NCBI RefSeq assembly: GCF_900106805.1
Contig: NZ_FNNP01000001.1
Span: forward strand, 310,001-374,000
DNA from: Ruegeria halocynthiae
Lineage (GTDB): Bacteria > Pseudomonadota > Alphaproteobacteria > Rhodobacterales > Rhodobacteraceae
Length of the DNA stretch: 64,000 nt
Reading direction: 5' to 3'
Shown: one piece after another, positions 37,315 through 45,372 of the stretch
Layout: every line of letters starts with the position of its first letter
Numbering within the stretch: position 1 is the stretch's first letter
Notes under the pieces: generated by a model
What the model was told of the DNA's origin: nothing
What the model saw: the letters and a program-made list of their open reading frames with translations, nothing else
Database searches by the model: none
Program-made: the position numbers and the translations under genes

Positions 37315-37902
37315 ATGAACGCAAACGTACTGGCCAATGCTTTTGGCCCGCGTGAGGGGACGGCGCTGCGCGTCAAGCAGGTGGCTCTCGTTGCCCTGGG
37401 TATCGTTGCATTGGCTGTTGCTGCCAAAATCAAAGTGCCGATGTGGCCGGTTCCGATCACCATGGGCACATTCGCTGTGTTGACCATCGGTACAGCCTAT
37501 GGCGCGCGCCTTGGCCTGATCACCATGCTGGGTTACCTGCTGGTTGGCGCACTGGGCTTTGACGTATTCGCAGGTTCTTCGGCCGAGAAATTTGGCCTGA
37601 CCTACATGATGGGCGGCACCGGAGGCTATCTAGTCGGTTACCTGATGGCGACCGTACTGCTGGGTGCACTGGCGGCACGTGGCTGGGACCGTTCGGTCGG
37701 CAAGCTGGCGCTGGCGCTGGTGCTGGCCAATGTGCTGATCTATGTGCCGGGCCTGTTGTGGCTGGGTCAGCTTTACGGCTGGGAAAACCCGATCCTGGAA
37801 TGGGGCCTGACACCGTTCCTCGTGGGTGATGTGATCAAACTGGCGCTGGCGGCGCTGTTGATCCCTGGTCTGTGGAAACTGCTGGGCGACGCACGCACCT
37901 GA
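37315..37902 (+). CDS. bioY: Biotin transporter BioY
   Basis: This 195-residue substrate-binding (S) component of a biotin ECF-type transporter has six helices. Hallmarks are MWPVPITMGTFAVLTIGTAYGARLG, GFDVFAGSSAEKFGLTYMMGGTGGYLVGYL and GLTPFLVGDVIKLALAALLIP. Without bioM/bioN in view it may act alone or with a shared energising module. The GGAGAAATGAG ribosome site sets the ATG at 37315. Confidence 0.93.
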   Translation: MNANVLANAFGPREGTALRVKQVALVALGIVALAVAAKIKVPMWPVPITMGTFAVLTIGTAYGARLGLITMLGYLLVGALGFDVFAGSSAEKFGLTYMMGGTGGYLVGYLMATVLLGALAARGWDRSVGKLALALVLANVLIYVPGLLWLGQLYGWENPILEWGLTPFLVGDVIKLALAALLIPGLWKLLGDART

Positions 37903-37926
37903 TCCTGCCGCGTCAAACAAGATTAC

Positions 37927-37961
37927 AACCGCGTTCGGAGCGATCCGAGCGCGGTTTTTTG
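37927..37961 (+). terminator. Terminator of bioY
   Basis: AACCGCGTTCGGA and TCCGAGCGCGGTT form a 13-bp stem (one wobble) with loop GCGA, followed by TTTTTT. Confidence 0.93.
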
Positions 37962-38042
37962 TTGTTAGCAGAACAGGATACTGGACGAATCTGGTCTGTT
38001 TGGGCCAACCTGATGCGAGAAAACTGATCAGGTTATTGAGAT

Positions 38043-38600
38043 ATGCGAAATTTATTAAGTATGGCGCTGACCGCTTGTGCTGCGACTTGGCTGCTCGGCG
38101 CGCCGACGCTGGCGGACACGCCTGTGACCTATACCGACGAAGGGCGGGCCTTGTTCCGCTTTGACGTTCCAGATTTCTGGACCCTGCGGACCGGCGGCCC
38201 GCGTGAGATTGAAGATACCGACCTGGGCGACGCCCGCGCCGTTTCGCGCGTCATGGGGATCAAGCCAGTTACCGATGATAATGTCTGGATGGGCTTTGTC
38301 TCACCTTCGCGTGTTTCCAGCATTAAGGGGGGGCTGCGCTATCTTGAGGATATCGACAAGTTCCTTGTTAAAGACCCGACCGTGACCAGCACCAGCGATA
38401 CCCGGATTGGCGGACTGCCCGCTCATGTCGTTCGAGGCACCGGCAATCGGGATGGGCGCGGCGTGAACTTTACTGCAACGGTAATTGATCTGCCGCGTGA
38501 CCGTGTAGCTATCGGGGTAGCTATCCTGCGGGACGGGGCAGATCCGTCTTATGTTGATGCCTTGAACGCCGTTTTCGTGTCGTTCCGGTCTTTGCAGTAA
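38043..38600 (+). CDS. Secreted protein of unknown function
   Basis: This 185-residue protein has a signal peptide, MRNLLSMALTACAATWLLGAPTLADT. The mature domain is a probable alpha/beta sandwich with FDVPDFWTLRTGG, LPAHVVRGTGNRDGRGVNFTATVIDLPRDRVAIGVAIL and a C-terminal helix. It resembles small PsbP/Mog1-like stress proteins in layout (the amphipathic FDVPxxW opening). The family is uncertain and I assign no role. Confidence 0.75.
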   Translation: MRNLLSMALTACAATWLLGAPTLADTPVTYTDEGRALFRFDVPDFWTLRTGGPREIEDTDLGDARAVSRVMGIKPVTDDNVWMGFVSPSRVSSIKGGLRYLEDIDKFLVKDPTVTSTSDTRIGGLPAHVVRGTGNRDGRGVNFTATVIDLPRDRVAIGVAILRDGADPSYVDALNAVFVSFRSLQ

Positions 38601-38610
38601 GGGGGTTCGG

Positions 38611-38943
38611 ATGACTCGCAAAGTTATGAAACGGTCTGTTCTGGCGCTGGGACTCGGAGCCGCAACCTTCACATTGTCAGCCTGCGATGGCGTAACGGTC
38701 GGGGTAGGGTATGGCGTGGGTTATGACCCGTACTATGACTCGATGCTGTGGAACGATTACTACCACGATCGCGACGTAGATGTAGACGTGGATATCAATC
38801 GGCCCGACAGACCTGACCGCCCAAATCCTCCGGCAAGGCCGAAACCGCCGATCGCCAAACCGCCCTCGCGCCCGCATCCTCCGGTGGCGCGTCCTCCGGC
38901 GGCACGACCACCGATCCATCGGCCGTCGCCAAGACGTCGCTGA
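38611..38943 (+). CDS. Lipoprotein with proline-rich tail
   Basis: This 110-residue protein is a lipoprotein with lipobox LSAC at about residue 25. A Gly/Tyr-rich segment (GVGYGVGYDPYYDSMLW), a DVDVDVDIN acidic run and a C-terminal Pro/Arg-rich domain (RPPxARPP-type repeats) follow. The extended polyproline tail may span the periplasm or bind the wall. It starts 10 bases after the preceding gene, so they likely form one transcript. Confidence 0.75.
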   Translation: MTRKVMKRSVLALGLGAATFTLSACDGVTVGVGYGVGYDPYYDSMLWNDYYHDRDVDVDVDINRPDRPDRPNPPARPKPPIAKPPSRPHPPVARPPAARPPIHRPSPRRR

Positions 38944-38950
38944 TGGTTCC

Positions 38951-38970
38951 GGGGCAGCTTGGTCTGCCCC
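38951..38970 (+). terminator. Hairpin after the proline-rich lipoprotein gene
   Basis: GGGGCAG and CTGCCCC with a 6-base loop lie 7 bases after the stop. No T tract follows, so termination is uncertain. Confidence 0.4.
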
Positions 38971-39139
38971 GACAGCAACCCATTTGGTCAGAGGGAATGG
39001 CCCCTCAAGCCCGGTTGATTATGTGAATTCCAAGTCTGTGCTAGAATGAAATCTGCGCGGGCTTGGTTCATGAGATCCGTTGTAGCCATCACCTATCGAA
39101 TGTCATAGCCCGCTCGATCTTTGCCAATAGGAGACGACG

Positions 39140-39475
39140 ATGCTGACAGAAGAACAGCTAAGAGCCATTGCAGCCGCGTTCTGCGGTATCCTGAGTGTGC
39201 CCAACATCGATCTGCCGAACCCGTATCGCATCAATCTAAATGCCAAGGCCATTCCCGAAGACATAATTGATGAAATAGAAGATGACATGGGCGAATTTGG
39301 CTTTGCCGGCCACCCACGCGGACCGTTTGGAAAAGATATCCGCGATGCCTTTATGGAGATTTCATTTGATCAGAGGGGGTGCGTCTATTCGATTTCGGTT
39401 GTTGGTGTGGTCAAGCGCGGTCTTGGCGCAACAAGACGTCGAGAGACGCACTCAACCGAGTGGAAAAATCCCTGA
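39140..39475 (+). CDS. Hypothetical protein
   Basis: This 111-residue protein has no signal peptide or helix long enough for a membrane. It starts MLTEEQLRAIAAAFCGIL and contains IPEDIIDEIEDDMGEFGF and a basic GATRRRETHS end. AGGAGACGACG precedes the ATG, so translation is likely. Relation to known families is not recognised. Confidence 0.65.
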   Translation: MLTEEQLRAIAAAFCGILSVPNIDLPNPYRINLNAKAIPEDIIDEIEDDMGEFGFAGHPRGPFGKDIRDAFMEISFDQRGCVYSISVVGVVKRGLGATRRRETHSTEWKNP

Positions 39476-39487
39476 TCCAACCGAGTG

Positions 39488-40702
39488 TCACGACAGAAGT
39501 TCAGTTGTGATATGGGCTGAGCCCTCAAGGGTTCTATGCACCGGACATTTATCGGCGATCTCCAGCAGCTTGGCCTTTTGTTCTGCATCCAGCGGGCCTT
39601 CCAGCCGGATTTTCCGGCGAAACTGGTCAACCTTGCCTTCGCTCGCCAGCCCGGCATCCTGTGCGTGAACTTTGTCGTGACAGACATCGACCGTGATACC
39701 CGTCAGAGGCCAGCGCTTGCGACGGGCATACATTCGAATGGTCATCGAAGTACATGCCCCCAACCCGGAAGACACAAACCCATAAGGTGACATGCCCCGA
39801 TCCGAACCGCCGTACGAGGCAGGTTCATCCGCGACCGCGTGGTGGCGCGGGCCTGATTGGATGTCTTGCAGGAAACCCGACGGGTCTGCTTCGGTCACGC
39901 GGACGACACCTTCCGGAGCGCCGGGCGGCGGTGCCGGAGGGCACAGTTTGACGTAGCGAGAGACCCAGGCCGCGATGACATCGGCTGCATAATCCGCATC
40001 CGCCGCGCGTGTGATCAAGTGATCGGCATCGTCGAGTGTGACAAAGCTTTTGGGGTGTTTCGCGGCCAGAAAGATGGTGTTGGCATTGTCGATGCTGACG
40101 GTTTCATCGCGCGGTGCGTGCAGGATCAGCAAGGCGGCCTTCAGCTCGGCGATGGACGGGGCGAGCGCGGCTTCCGAGATATCGTCGACAAAAGCCTTGC
40201 CAATACGGAATGGGCGCCCGCCCAGGGAGACTTCGGCGCTGCCGTGCGATTGAATCTGGGGCAGGGCGGCATCGAAGTGGTGAGAGACATGCCCTGGGTC
40301 CGCCGGAGCGCCAAGCGTGACGACAGCTTTGACCGATGGGATGCCCGCCCGCGCTCTTAAAACAGCCGCACCGCCGAGAGAATGACCTATCAGCAGAGCG
40401 GGCGCTAGGTTGCGCCCGGACAGATAGTGCGCAGCGGCGATCAGGTCTTCGACATTCGAGGTGAAGGTCGTATTCGCAAACTCACCATCCGAGTGGCCAA
40501 GACCCGTAAAGTCAAATCTAAGAACCGCGATGCCCATAGCCGCCAGCCGCGCCGAGATGCGCCGCGCGGCAGGAATGTCTTTGGAGCAGGTGAAGCAATG
40601 CGCGAACAATGCCGTTGCCAGAACCGGCCCGTCCGGCAGATCAAGGCGCGCGGCCAATTGGCTGCCGTCGTGACCGGCGAATGAGATACGTTCGGTGGGC
40701 AT
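39488..40702 (-). CDS. Alpha/beta hydrolase-OsmC fusion
   Basis: This 404-residue two-domain protein has an alpha/beta hydrolase domain (about 1-250) with nucleophile elbow GHSLGG (Ser108). An OsmC-like domain follows (about 265-404) with the redox cysteine in GLGACTSMT. OsmC/Ohr proteins reduce organic peroxides; the fused form is known in several proteobacteria. The substrate of the hydrolase domain is unknown. The start at 40702 is the first ATG that gives the hydrolase N-terminus. Confidence 0.88.
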   Translation of the reverse strand: MPTERISFAGHDGSQLAARLDLPDGPVLATALFAHCFTCSKDIPAARRISARLAAMGIAVLRFDFTGLGHSDGEFANTTFTSNVEDLIAAAHYLSGRNLAPALLIGHSLGGAAVLRARAGIPSVKAVVTLGAPADPGHVSHHFDAALPQIQSHGSAEVSLGGRPFRIGKAFVDDISEAALAPSIAELKAALLILHAPRDETVSIDNANTIFLAAKHPKSFVTLDDADHLITRAADADYAADVIAAWVSRYVKLCPPAPPPGAPEGVVRVTEADPSGFLQDIQSGPRHHAVADEPASYGGSDRGMSPYGFVSSGLGACTSMTIRMYARRKRWPLTGITVDVCHDKVHAQDAGLASEGKVDQFRRKIRLEGPLDAEQKAKLLEIADKCPVHRTLEGSAHITTELLS

Positions 40703-40855
40703 GATGAATCCTTGGTGATCAGAGTTTCGACAATACTGTGTGCTGCCGGCAGCCGGCTCAACCCATGTGTCAATCGCGTAACGGGAAGGTGAGGGTTCGG
40801 GAACCCGTTGAGTGGCCGAGCCTACCTTGCTGCCTCTATTTAGGGTGAAGATTAA

Positions 40856-40876
40856 TTCATCACTTATCTTGATGAA
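40856..40876. promoter_or_regulatory. Dyad TTCATCA-N7-TGATGAA
   Basis: Two perfect 7-base arms around a 7-base centre lie in an AT-rich 256-bp gap between the hydrolase-OsmC gene and the small membrane gene. The form suits a dimeric regulator, but which one is not known. Confidence 0.4.
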
Positions 40877-40958
40877 AGTAAGATTAAACATTCATTTTAC
40901 TTATTTATGAGCGCACCCCAAATTGCAGGTATCCTTCGTAACCAAAGCAGAGGTCAAA

Positions 40959-41153
40959 ATGGCACATATTTCATCTGCACCGCTGAGTCCGAAAATTCGC
41001 CCCGGAGTTCTGTTTGCAATTTTGCTGACGGGCGCAATTGGATTTGCGCTGGGTCAAAATTGGCCGTTAGGAAATATCCCTCGGGACACGCTTACCGTCA
41101 CCGTACCCGAGGATTGGCACGGCAATGTCAGACGGTCAAACTGGCCGAACTAG
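40959..41153 (+). CDS. 64-residue single-pass membrane protein
   Basis: This short frame has an AGAGG ribosome site, a basic N-terminus (MAHISSAPLSPKIRP), one transmembrane helix (GVLFAILLTGAIGFALG) and a periplasmic tail with LTVTVPEDWHGNVRR. It is not recognised. It abuts the stop of dddP, which runs in the opposite direction. Confidence 0.5.
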   Translation: MAHISSAPLSPKIRPGVLFAILLTGAIGFALGQNWPLGNIPRDTLTVTVPEDWHGNVRRSNWPN

Positions 41154-41156
41154 TGC

Positions 41157-42500
41157 CTAGCCTGCGCCCATCAACTGTGCGTCGAACGGATATTTTGTGA
41201 GGTTTTCGTACCCGTCTTCCGTGATCAAGACTTGATCTTCCAACTTGATCGAGAAGTCGCCGCCAACCTCTCCCACAGCTGCTTCGACGCACAACACCAT
41301 TCCGGGTTCCAGCGGATAGTCAAACGCCCCCTCGACCGCTTTGTCTGGGTATGCCACCAATGGCCATTCATCGCACAACCCTACTCCATGCATCAGGCAA
41401 CCGTATTTTTGTGTCTGATACTTTTCGTCCAGCCTGTGCGCATTTGCGGTCAATTCAGGGATCATAACGCCAGGTTTCAACATTTCCATATTGGTCATGA
41501 TATGTTCGTGCGCGTGCTGCATTGCGTAAATCATATCAGGGCGCGGCGTTTGATCTCCGATCCACCAGGTGCGCGAGATGTCGATGCAAATGCCGTATGA
41601 TCCAATTAAGTCTGTATCGAACGCTATGATCTCGTTCTGCCTCGTGATACGCGGTCCGCATTCCTGAAACCAGGGATTGGTGCGCTGGCCTGAGGCCAAC
41701 AGCCGGGTCTCGATCCACTCGCCTCCGCGCCGGATGTTTTCGGCATGTAATACGGCCCAGATGTCATCCTCGGATGTATTTCCATCTCCTACATTGGCGC
41801 GTGCGAAGCGCTCCATCTCGGCCACTGCCGTCTCGCAGGCGTGGCTGGCACAGCGCATGGCGAGGATTTCGTCGGGGCCTTTGACAGCGCGGGTTTTCTC
41901 GGTAAGCTCTTCGCCCTCCATAACCTCGAACCCCTGCGCCTCAAGCGCGCGCAGTCCGTGCAGCATGATCTTGTCAACGCCGAGCCGCATGTTTCCGCCG
42001 CCGTGCTCGCGGATCAACGCGTGCACTTCGTTCGAGAACACATCAGCAGCGATGTCTATTTTGTCGCCCCGGTCGAAATAGAACAGATCCGCACCCGAGC
42101 GTTGCTCGCGCACCAGCGGGTTGAATTTCGATAGGAAAGGAGAGTTCTTGTAGTCCCAGATGACCATATACCCGTCCGCACAAACCAGCACGGCCCGGAA
42201 CGGATTGTGAGTGTTCCAAAGCTGCATGTTAGTACTGTCGGTCGCATAGCGGATGTTGAGAGGGTCAAATAGCAGAATGCCACCCCAGTCCCGATTGACA
42301 ATTCCCTGCGTCAGTCGTTTCCAGCGATATTCCCGCATCCGCTCCAGATTGGGCAGGCTCAGCCCCGCGGCAGCCCATTCGTCGAAGGCAAGCTGGGTTG
42401 GTCCGATCTCGATCCTGTCATTGTCGTTCGGGGTTCCGTCGCCGAGAGTGGGACCCCTGGTCGGGTCAATCTTGCGGGTGTCGCGATAGGGCGTGTTCAC
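41157..42500 (-). CDS. dddP: DMSP lyase DddP (M24-family fold)
   Basis: This 447-residue metallo-enzyme cleaves dimethylsulfoniopropionate to dimethyl sulfide and acrylate. It has the creatinase/prolidase (M24) fold. Read from a GTG at 42500, all six metal ligands known from the Ruegeria lacuscaerulensis enzyme fall at the published positions: Asp295, Asp297, Asp307, His371, Glu406 and Glu421. Motifs FDTDLIGSYGICIDISRTWW and CLMHGVGLCDEWPLVAYPD are clear. An ATG at 42542 gives 14 extra residues without a ribosome site, so GTG is preferred. The identity with DddP rests on recalled family sequence. Confidence 0.95.
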   Translation of the reverse strand: MNTPYRDTRKIDPTRGPTLGDGTPNDNDRIEIGPTQLAFDEWAAAGLSLPNLERMREYRWKRLTQGIVNRDWGGILLFDPLNIRYATDSTNMQLWNTHNPFRAVLVCADGYMVIWDYKNSPFLSKFNPLVREQRSGADLFYFDRGDKIDIAADVFSNEVHALIREHGGGNMRLGVDKIMLHGLRALEAQGFEVMEGEELTEKTRAVKGPDEILAMRCASHACETAVAEMERFARANVGDGNTSEDDIWAVLHAENIRRGGEWIETRLLASGQRTNPWFQECGPRITRQNEIIAFDTDLIGSYGICIDISRTWWIGDQTPRPDMIYAMQHAHEHIMTNMEMLKPGVMIPELTANAHRLDEKYQTQKYGCLMHGVGLCDEWPLVAYPDKAVEGAFDYPLEPGMVLCVEAAVGEVGGDFSIKLEDQVLITEDGYENLTKYPFDAQLMGAG

Positions 42501-42563
42501 GGGCGGGCCTTTCTGCTTGCCTGTCCAGCCTGCAAAGCACAACGCGTTGCGTCTTGATGATTT

Positions 42564-42588
42564 GCGACCGTCTTCGGGTCGCTTTTTG
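42564..42588 (+). terminator. Terminator-like hairpin before the DUF3445 gene
   Basis: GCGACC and GGTCGC arms followed by TTTTTGAC lie 37 bases before the DUF3445 ATG. It could be a leader attenuator or a fortuitous hairpin. Confidence 0.35.
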
Positions 42589-42624
42589 ACCGACAGAGCC
42601 GAAGCAGAGTGCTATGCCTCGGTC

Positions 42625-43368
42625 ATGACAGTGATATTGCAGCAAGCCATACCGTATGACCCGCGCGCGCCGAACCCGCTGCCTGGCATAAAGCCGGCCG
42701 ATCCCACGAACTGGCTGCACCGGGATGACGCCTTTGCCGCCCAAATGCAACGGCGCGCCGACCTGCTGGCAGAGCGTAGATCAGATGTTCTGGCCCAAAG
42801 CCCCGAGGCGCTGCAGCCCGCGCGCGAACTGTTGGAATTGGTTCTGCAGCAAGCCTACCCGGATGGGCCCAGCCAAGTTGTTCGGCCCGACGGAGTAAGG
42901 GTCGAGATTGACCGGGATCACCCGCTGGAAACGTTGGGCCATTTGGTGCAGGAGGATTTCTGCATTCTGCAAAAGCAAGGGGATGAGCACGTTCTGACTG
43001 GCGCGATCCTGTGCTTTCCCGCAAGCTGGATGCTTTCTGAAAAGTACATGCGCCCGCTGATTGCAATCCATGAAACTGTCGATGCCTACGATGACAACAT
43101 AGCCCGCAGGGTTCAGCGCTTGTTCGATGGCATTCAGCCCGATCGTCCACTGTGGCGGTTCAATGCGCTTTGGTATCATGACGCTGAGCTGTTCCAGCCG
43201 CGCAGCATCCATCATCGGCGCGAACCCCGTGACGAATACTCGGCCCGATATCTCCGCAGTGAACGTCAAACTCTTCTGCGTCTACCACAAACCAAAGCTG
43301 TGATCTTCGCTATCCATACCTATGTAATGTCAGCCGCGCGGATCGCTGAAATGGAAAACCCCGCCTGA
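42625..43368 (+). CDS. DUF3445 protein (heme-dependent N-demethylase-like)
   Basis: This 247-residue soluble protein is of the DUF3445/PF11927 family, named from an N-demethylase subunit that uses heme. The blocks EDFCILQKQGDEHVLTGAILCFPASWMLSEKYMRPLIAIHETV and WRFNALWYHDAELFQPRS, then YLRSERQTLLRLPQTKAVIFAIHTYVM, are characteristic. It probably has a role in amine demethylation, though the other subunits are not adjacent. It is divergent from dddP. Confidence 0.8.
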   Translation: MTVILQQAIPYDPRAPNPLPGIKPADPTNWLHRDDAFAAQMQRRADLLAERRSDVLAQSPEALQPARELLELVLQQAYPDGPSQVVRPDGVRVEIDRDHPLETLGHLVQEDFCILQKQGDEHVLTGAILCFPASWMLSEKYMRPLIAIHETVDAYDDNIARRVQRLFDGIQPDRPLWRFNALWYHDAELFQPRSIHHRREPRDEYSARYLRSERQTLLRLPQTKAVIFAIHTYVMSAARIAEMENPA

Positions 43369-43379
43369 TGGCGGGGTCT
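43357..43379 (+). terminator. Hairpin at the end of the DUF3445 gene
   Basis: ACCCCGCC and GGCGGGGT with loop TGAT overlap the stop codon. Only TCTCC follows, so it is a weak terminator. Confidence 0.5.
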
Positions 43380-43404
43380 CCTAGGAGGGTCTTCGGTAAT
43401 TCGG

Positions 43405-44313
43405 TTATATGCCAATGACGCTGGCGACCTCGGCAAATGCATTGGTGACGTTCAAGCCATAAATTGCTGCCGTAAAAGACAACACTTGGGTGTTCAGGCG
43501 GAAATCCTCACCCCGGATCAGATTGACGGCGGCCAGAGACAGGGCGATCGGCGTCGAAATACTTGCGATCGCACCGGTCATCCCCCAGCTTGTCAATCGC
43601 AGAATGTCACTCGGGCGATCTTCCCCATCTTCCGTTTTCTGAAGAACTGCTGCCGGCTTGGGGATCTCGGTTTCGGTGCGAAAAGCGATGCTGAGAAGCT
43701 GATCATCGCTCAGTTGGATCGGGCGCGGCTTGGTTTGCTCAACTTCCGCAAGTGCAGGATCTGGATCGGGCAGATCGAGACCCGCAAAGGGGCCACTGAC
43801 CGCTTCAAAAACCTGTTTGCGGTTTCGGGAACTGCGTGGGGCCATTGAATCAAACGCGCTCATGAATTGTTCGATGGTCAAGACCGTTTTGGGTGACAAC
43901 CATTCGACACGTCGGGTCGTACAGATGTCGACCATTCGATAAAGGATCACGACGAGCATCAATTCGGAAATTTCGCTGTCGTCGAGCAGTTTCGACACTG
44001 GATTAATCGAAATCGTCAGGCGGTTGCCCGGCGGTGTCACGGCGGGGCGCGTCATGGTCTTGAGGCCCGCTGTTCTGTCCATCCGTTCGTGATGGTTGTG
44101 ATCGGGCTCTGTTGGTTCCGAATCCAGTGTCAGGCGTACAAGATACTGGCTGCTGACGATGCTGGCTTCGGAGGTGCTGAGAATCGTCTTGCGTTCGACC
44201 AGATGGCCATAATCCCCGAGCGTGGTCGACACGACCTCGCACAGACGCTCGAGCGTGCCATCCGCAGAGCCATCGAACTGAAGACCACCGTGGTACGTAT
44301 GTTTCGCAGTCAC
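43405..44313 (-). CDS. Unknown protein with C-terminal membrane pair
   Basis: This 302-residue protein is not recognised. The N-terminal part (about 1-100) is soluble and contains LTLDSEPTEPDHNHHERMD. The middle has a helical region with MVVDI/RRVEWLSPKTVLTIEQFMSAFDSM. The C-terminus has two probable membrane helices (SWGMTGAIASISTPIALSLAAVNL and TQVLSFTAAIYGLNVTNAFAEVASVIG). GGCGAAGGAACATGCT six bases before a GTG at 44313 fixes the start; the ATG at 44370 is weaker. Confidence 0.65.
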   Translation of the reverse strand: MTAKHTYHGGLQFDGSADGTLERLCEVVSTTLGDYGHLVERKTILSTSEASIVSSQYLVRLTLDSEPTEPDHNHHERMDRTAGLKTMTRPAVTPPGNRLTISINPVSKLLDDSEISELMLVVILYRMVDICTTRRVEWLSPKTVLTIEQFMSAFDSMAPRSSRNRKQVFEAVSGPFAGLDLPDPDPALAEVEQTKPRPIQLSDDQLLSIAFRTETEIPKPAAVLQKTEDGEDRPSDILRLTSWGMTGAIASISTPIALSLAAVNLIRGEDFRLNTQVLSFTAAIYGLNVTNAFAEVASVIGI

Positions 44314-44510
44314 AGCATGTTCCTTCGCCGTAATAAACTTCACAACAGAGTAACCGGCGAAATGGTGCAAATTTTGACGAAAATGGAGAAAAGTCGATAT
44401 TTTCGATTATTGATTACGCTTTGGAAACCATAAAAATTGGGGTTTCCTTAATATTGTGTGGCAACAATGTGGCCGAAATCGGGTGCGCCGGGCACAACCC
44501 CTGGTTCGCC

Positions 44511-45305
44511 TCAGTTGTCGATTCGCGCAGCCATAATTGCGATGGATTGTTGGTAGACCGAGGCCGCATTCCACTGCTGTATCACTACGAAATTCGGCTC
44601 ACCCGGCTGATAGCCACGACCTGCCTTCCACCCTTTCTTACGTAAGAAATTCGCGGTCGAGGCCAGAGCGTCAGTCATGTTGTAGAAGTCGACGCGGCCG
44701 TCGCCGGTGGCGTCCACACCATAAGTCAGAGCATTGCCGGGCAGGAACTGTGTGTGACCCAGCTCGCCATGTTTTGCCCCTTTTGTCGCCATCGTGAGAC
44801 TGCCCTTATCGACCAGTTTCAGGGCGCCGATGGCGTGGGGGATAAAGAACTCGGATCGGCGACAATCATAGGCCAATGTTGTGATTGCGGAAACAACCTG
44901 GCTGTCTCCCATGAAGCCGCCAAAGCTGGTTTCCATGCCGTGAATGGCAATCAGTACACCTGCCGGAACGCCGTATTGGCGTTCCAGCGCGGCATAAAAT
45001 TGCGGGTTGCGGGCTTTGCGTTTGCGTCCCTGCGCAACGATGGTGTTTGCGCCGCGCACCTGCATGAACTTGTCCAGTGAGTATTTAAAGCTCTTCTGAT
45101 TGCGATCTGCTGAAATGGTCCGCGTGGCGTAGTTTGTTTGCGAGAGTGCCTGCAAGCCCTTTTTCTTTACACCCGCCCGTTTCGCGGTTTTGGCGAAATC
45201 AGCTTTCCAAGCCTCGAACCCGCTGCTGGTGTTCCCGCACGGGGCGGACAGGGCCAACGTGGGTGCTAGAAAAGCGAGCGCGGCGAAGCTGAGAATGCGA
45301 AACAT
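44511..45305 (-). CDS. Lytic murein transglycosylase (MltB/SltB family)
   Basis: This 264-residue periplasmic enzyme cleaves the glycan strands of peptidoglycan. A signal peptide (MFRILSFAALAFLAPTLALSA) precedes the GH103 domain. The domain has catalytic Glu in IHGMETSFGG, the HGELGHTQFLPGNALTYGVDATGDG block and a C-terminal NFVVIQQWNAASVYQQSIAIMA segment. It lacks the LysM or peptidoglycan-binding domain some relatives carry. Confidence 0.9.
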   Translation of the reverse strand: MFRILSFAALAFLAPTLALSAPCGNTSSGFEAWKADFAKTAKRAGVKKKGLQALSQTNYATRTISADRNQKSFKYSLDKFMQVRGANTIVAQGRKRKARNPQFYAALERQYGVPAGVLIAIHGMETSFGGFMGDSQVVSAITTLAYDCRRSEFFIPHAIGALKLVDKGSLTMATKGAKHGELGHTQFLPGNALTYGVDATGDGRVDFYNMTDALASTANFLRKKGWKAGRGYQPGEPNFVVIQQWNAASVYQQSIAIMAARIDN

Positions 45306-45372
45306 GGCGAAAATCCGATAGCAGAAAAATCTCCACTCAGACTATGCTGAGTTCAACATGCCGCAAAGTGGT

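Noticed and set aside
40907..41200. 97-codon frame overlapping the 64-residue membrane protein
   Set aside because: It overlaps in another frame and runs into dddP antisense; the 40959 frame has the ribosome site and the membrane helix.
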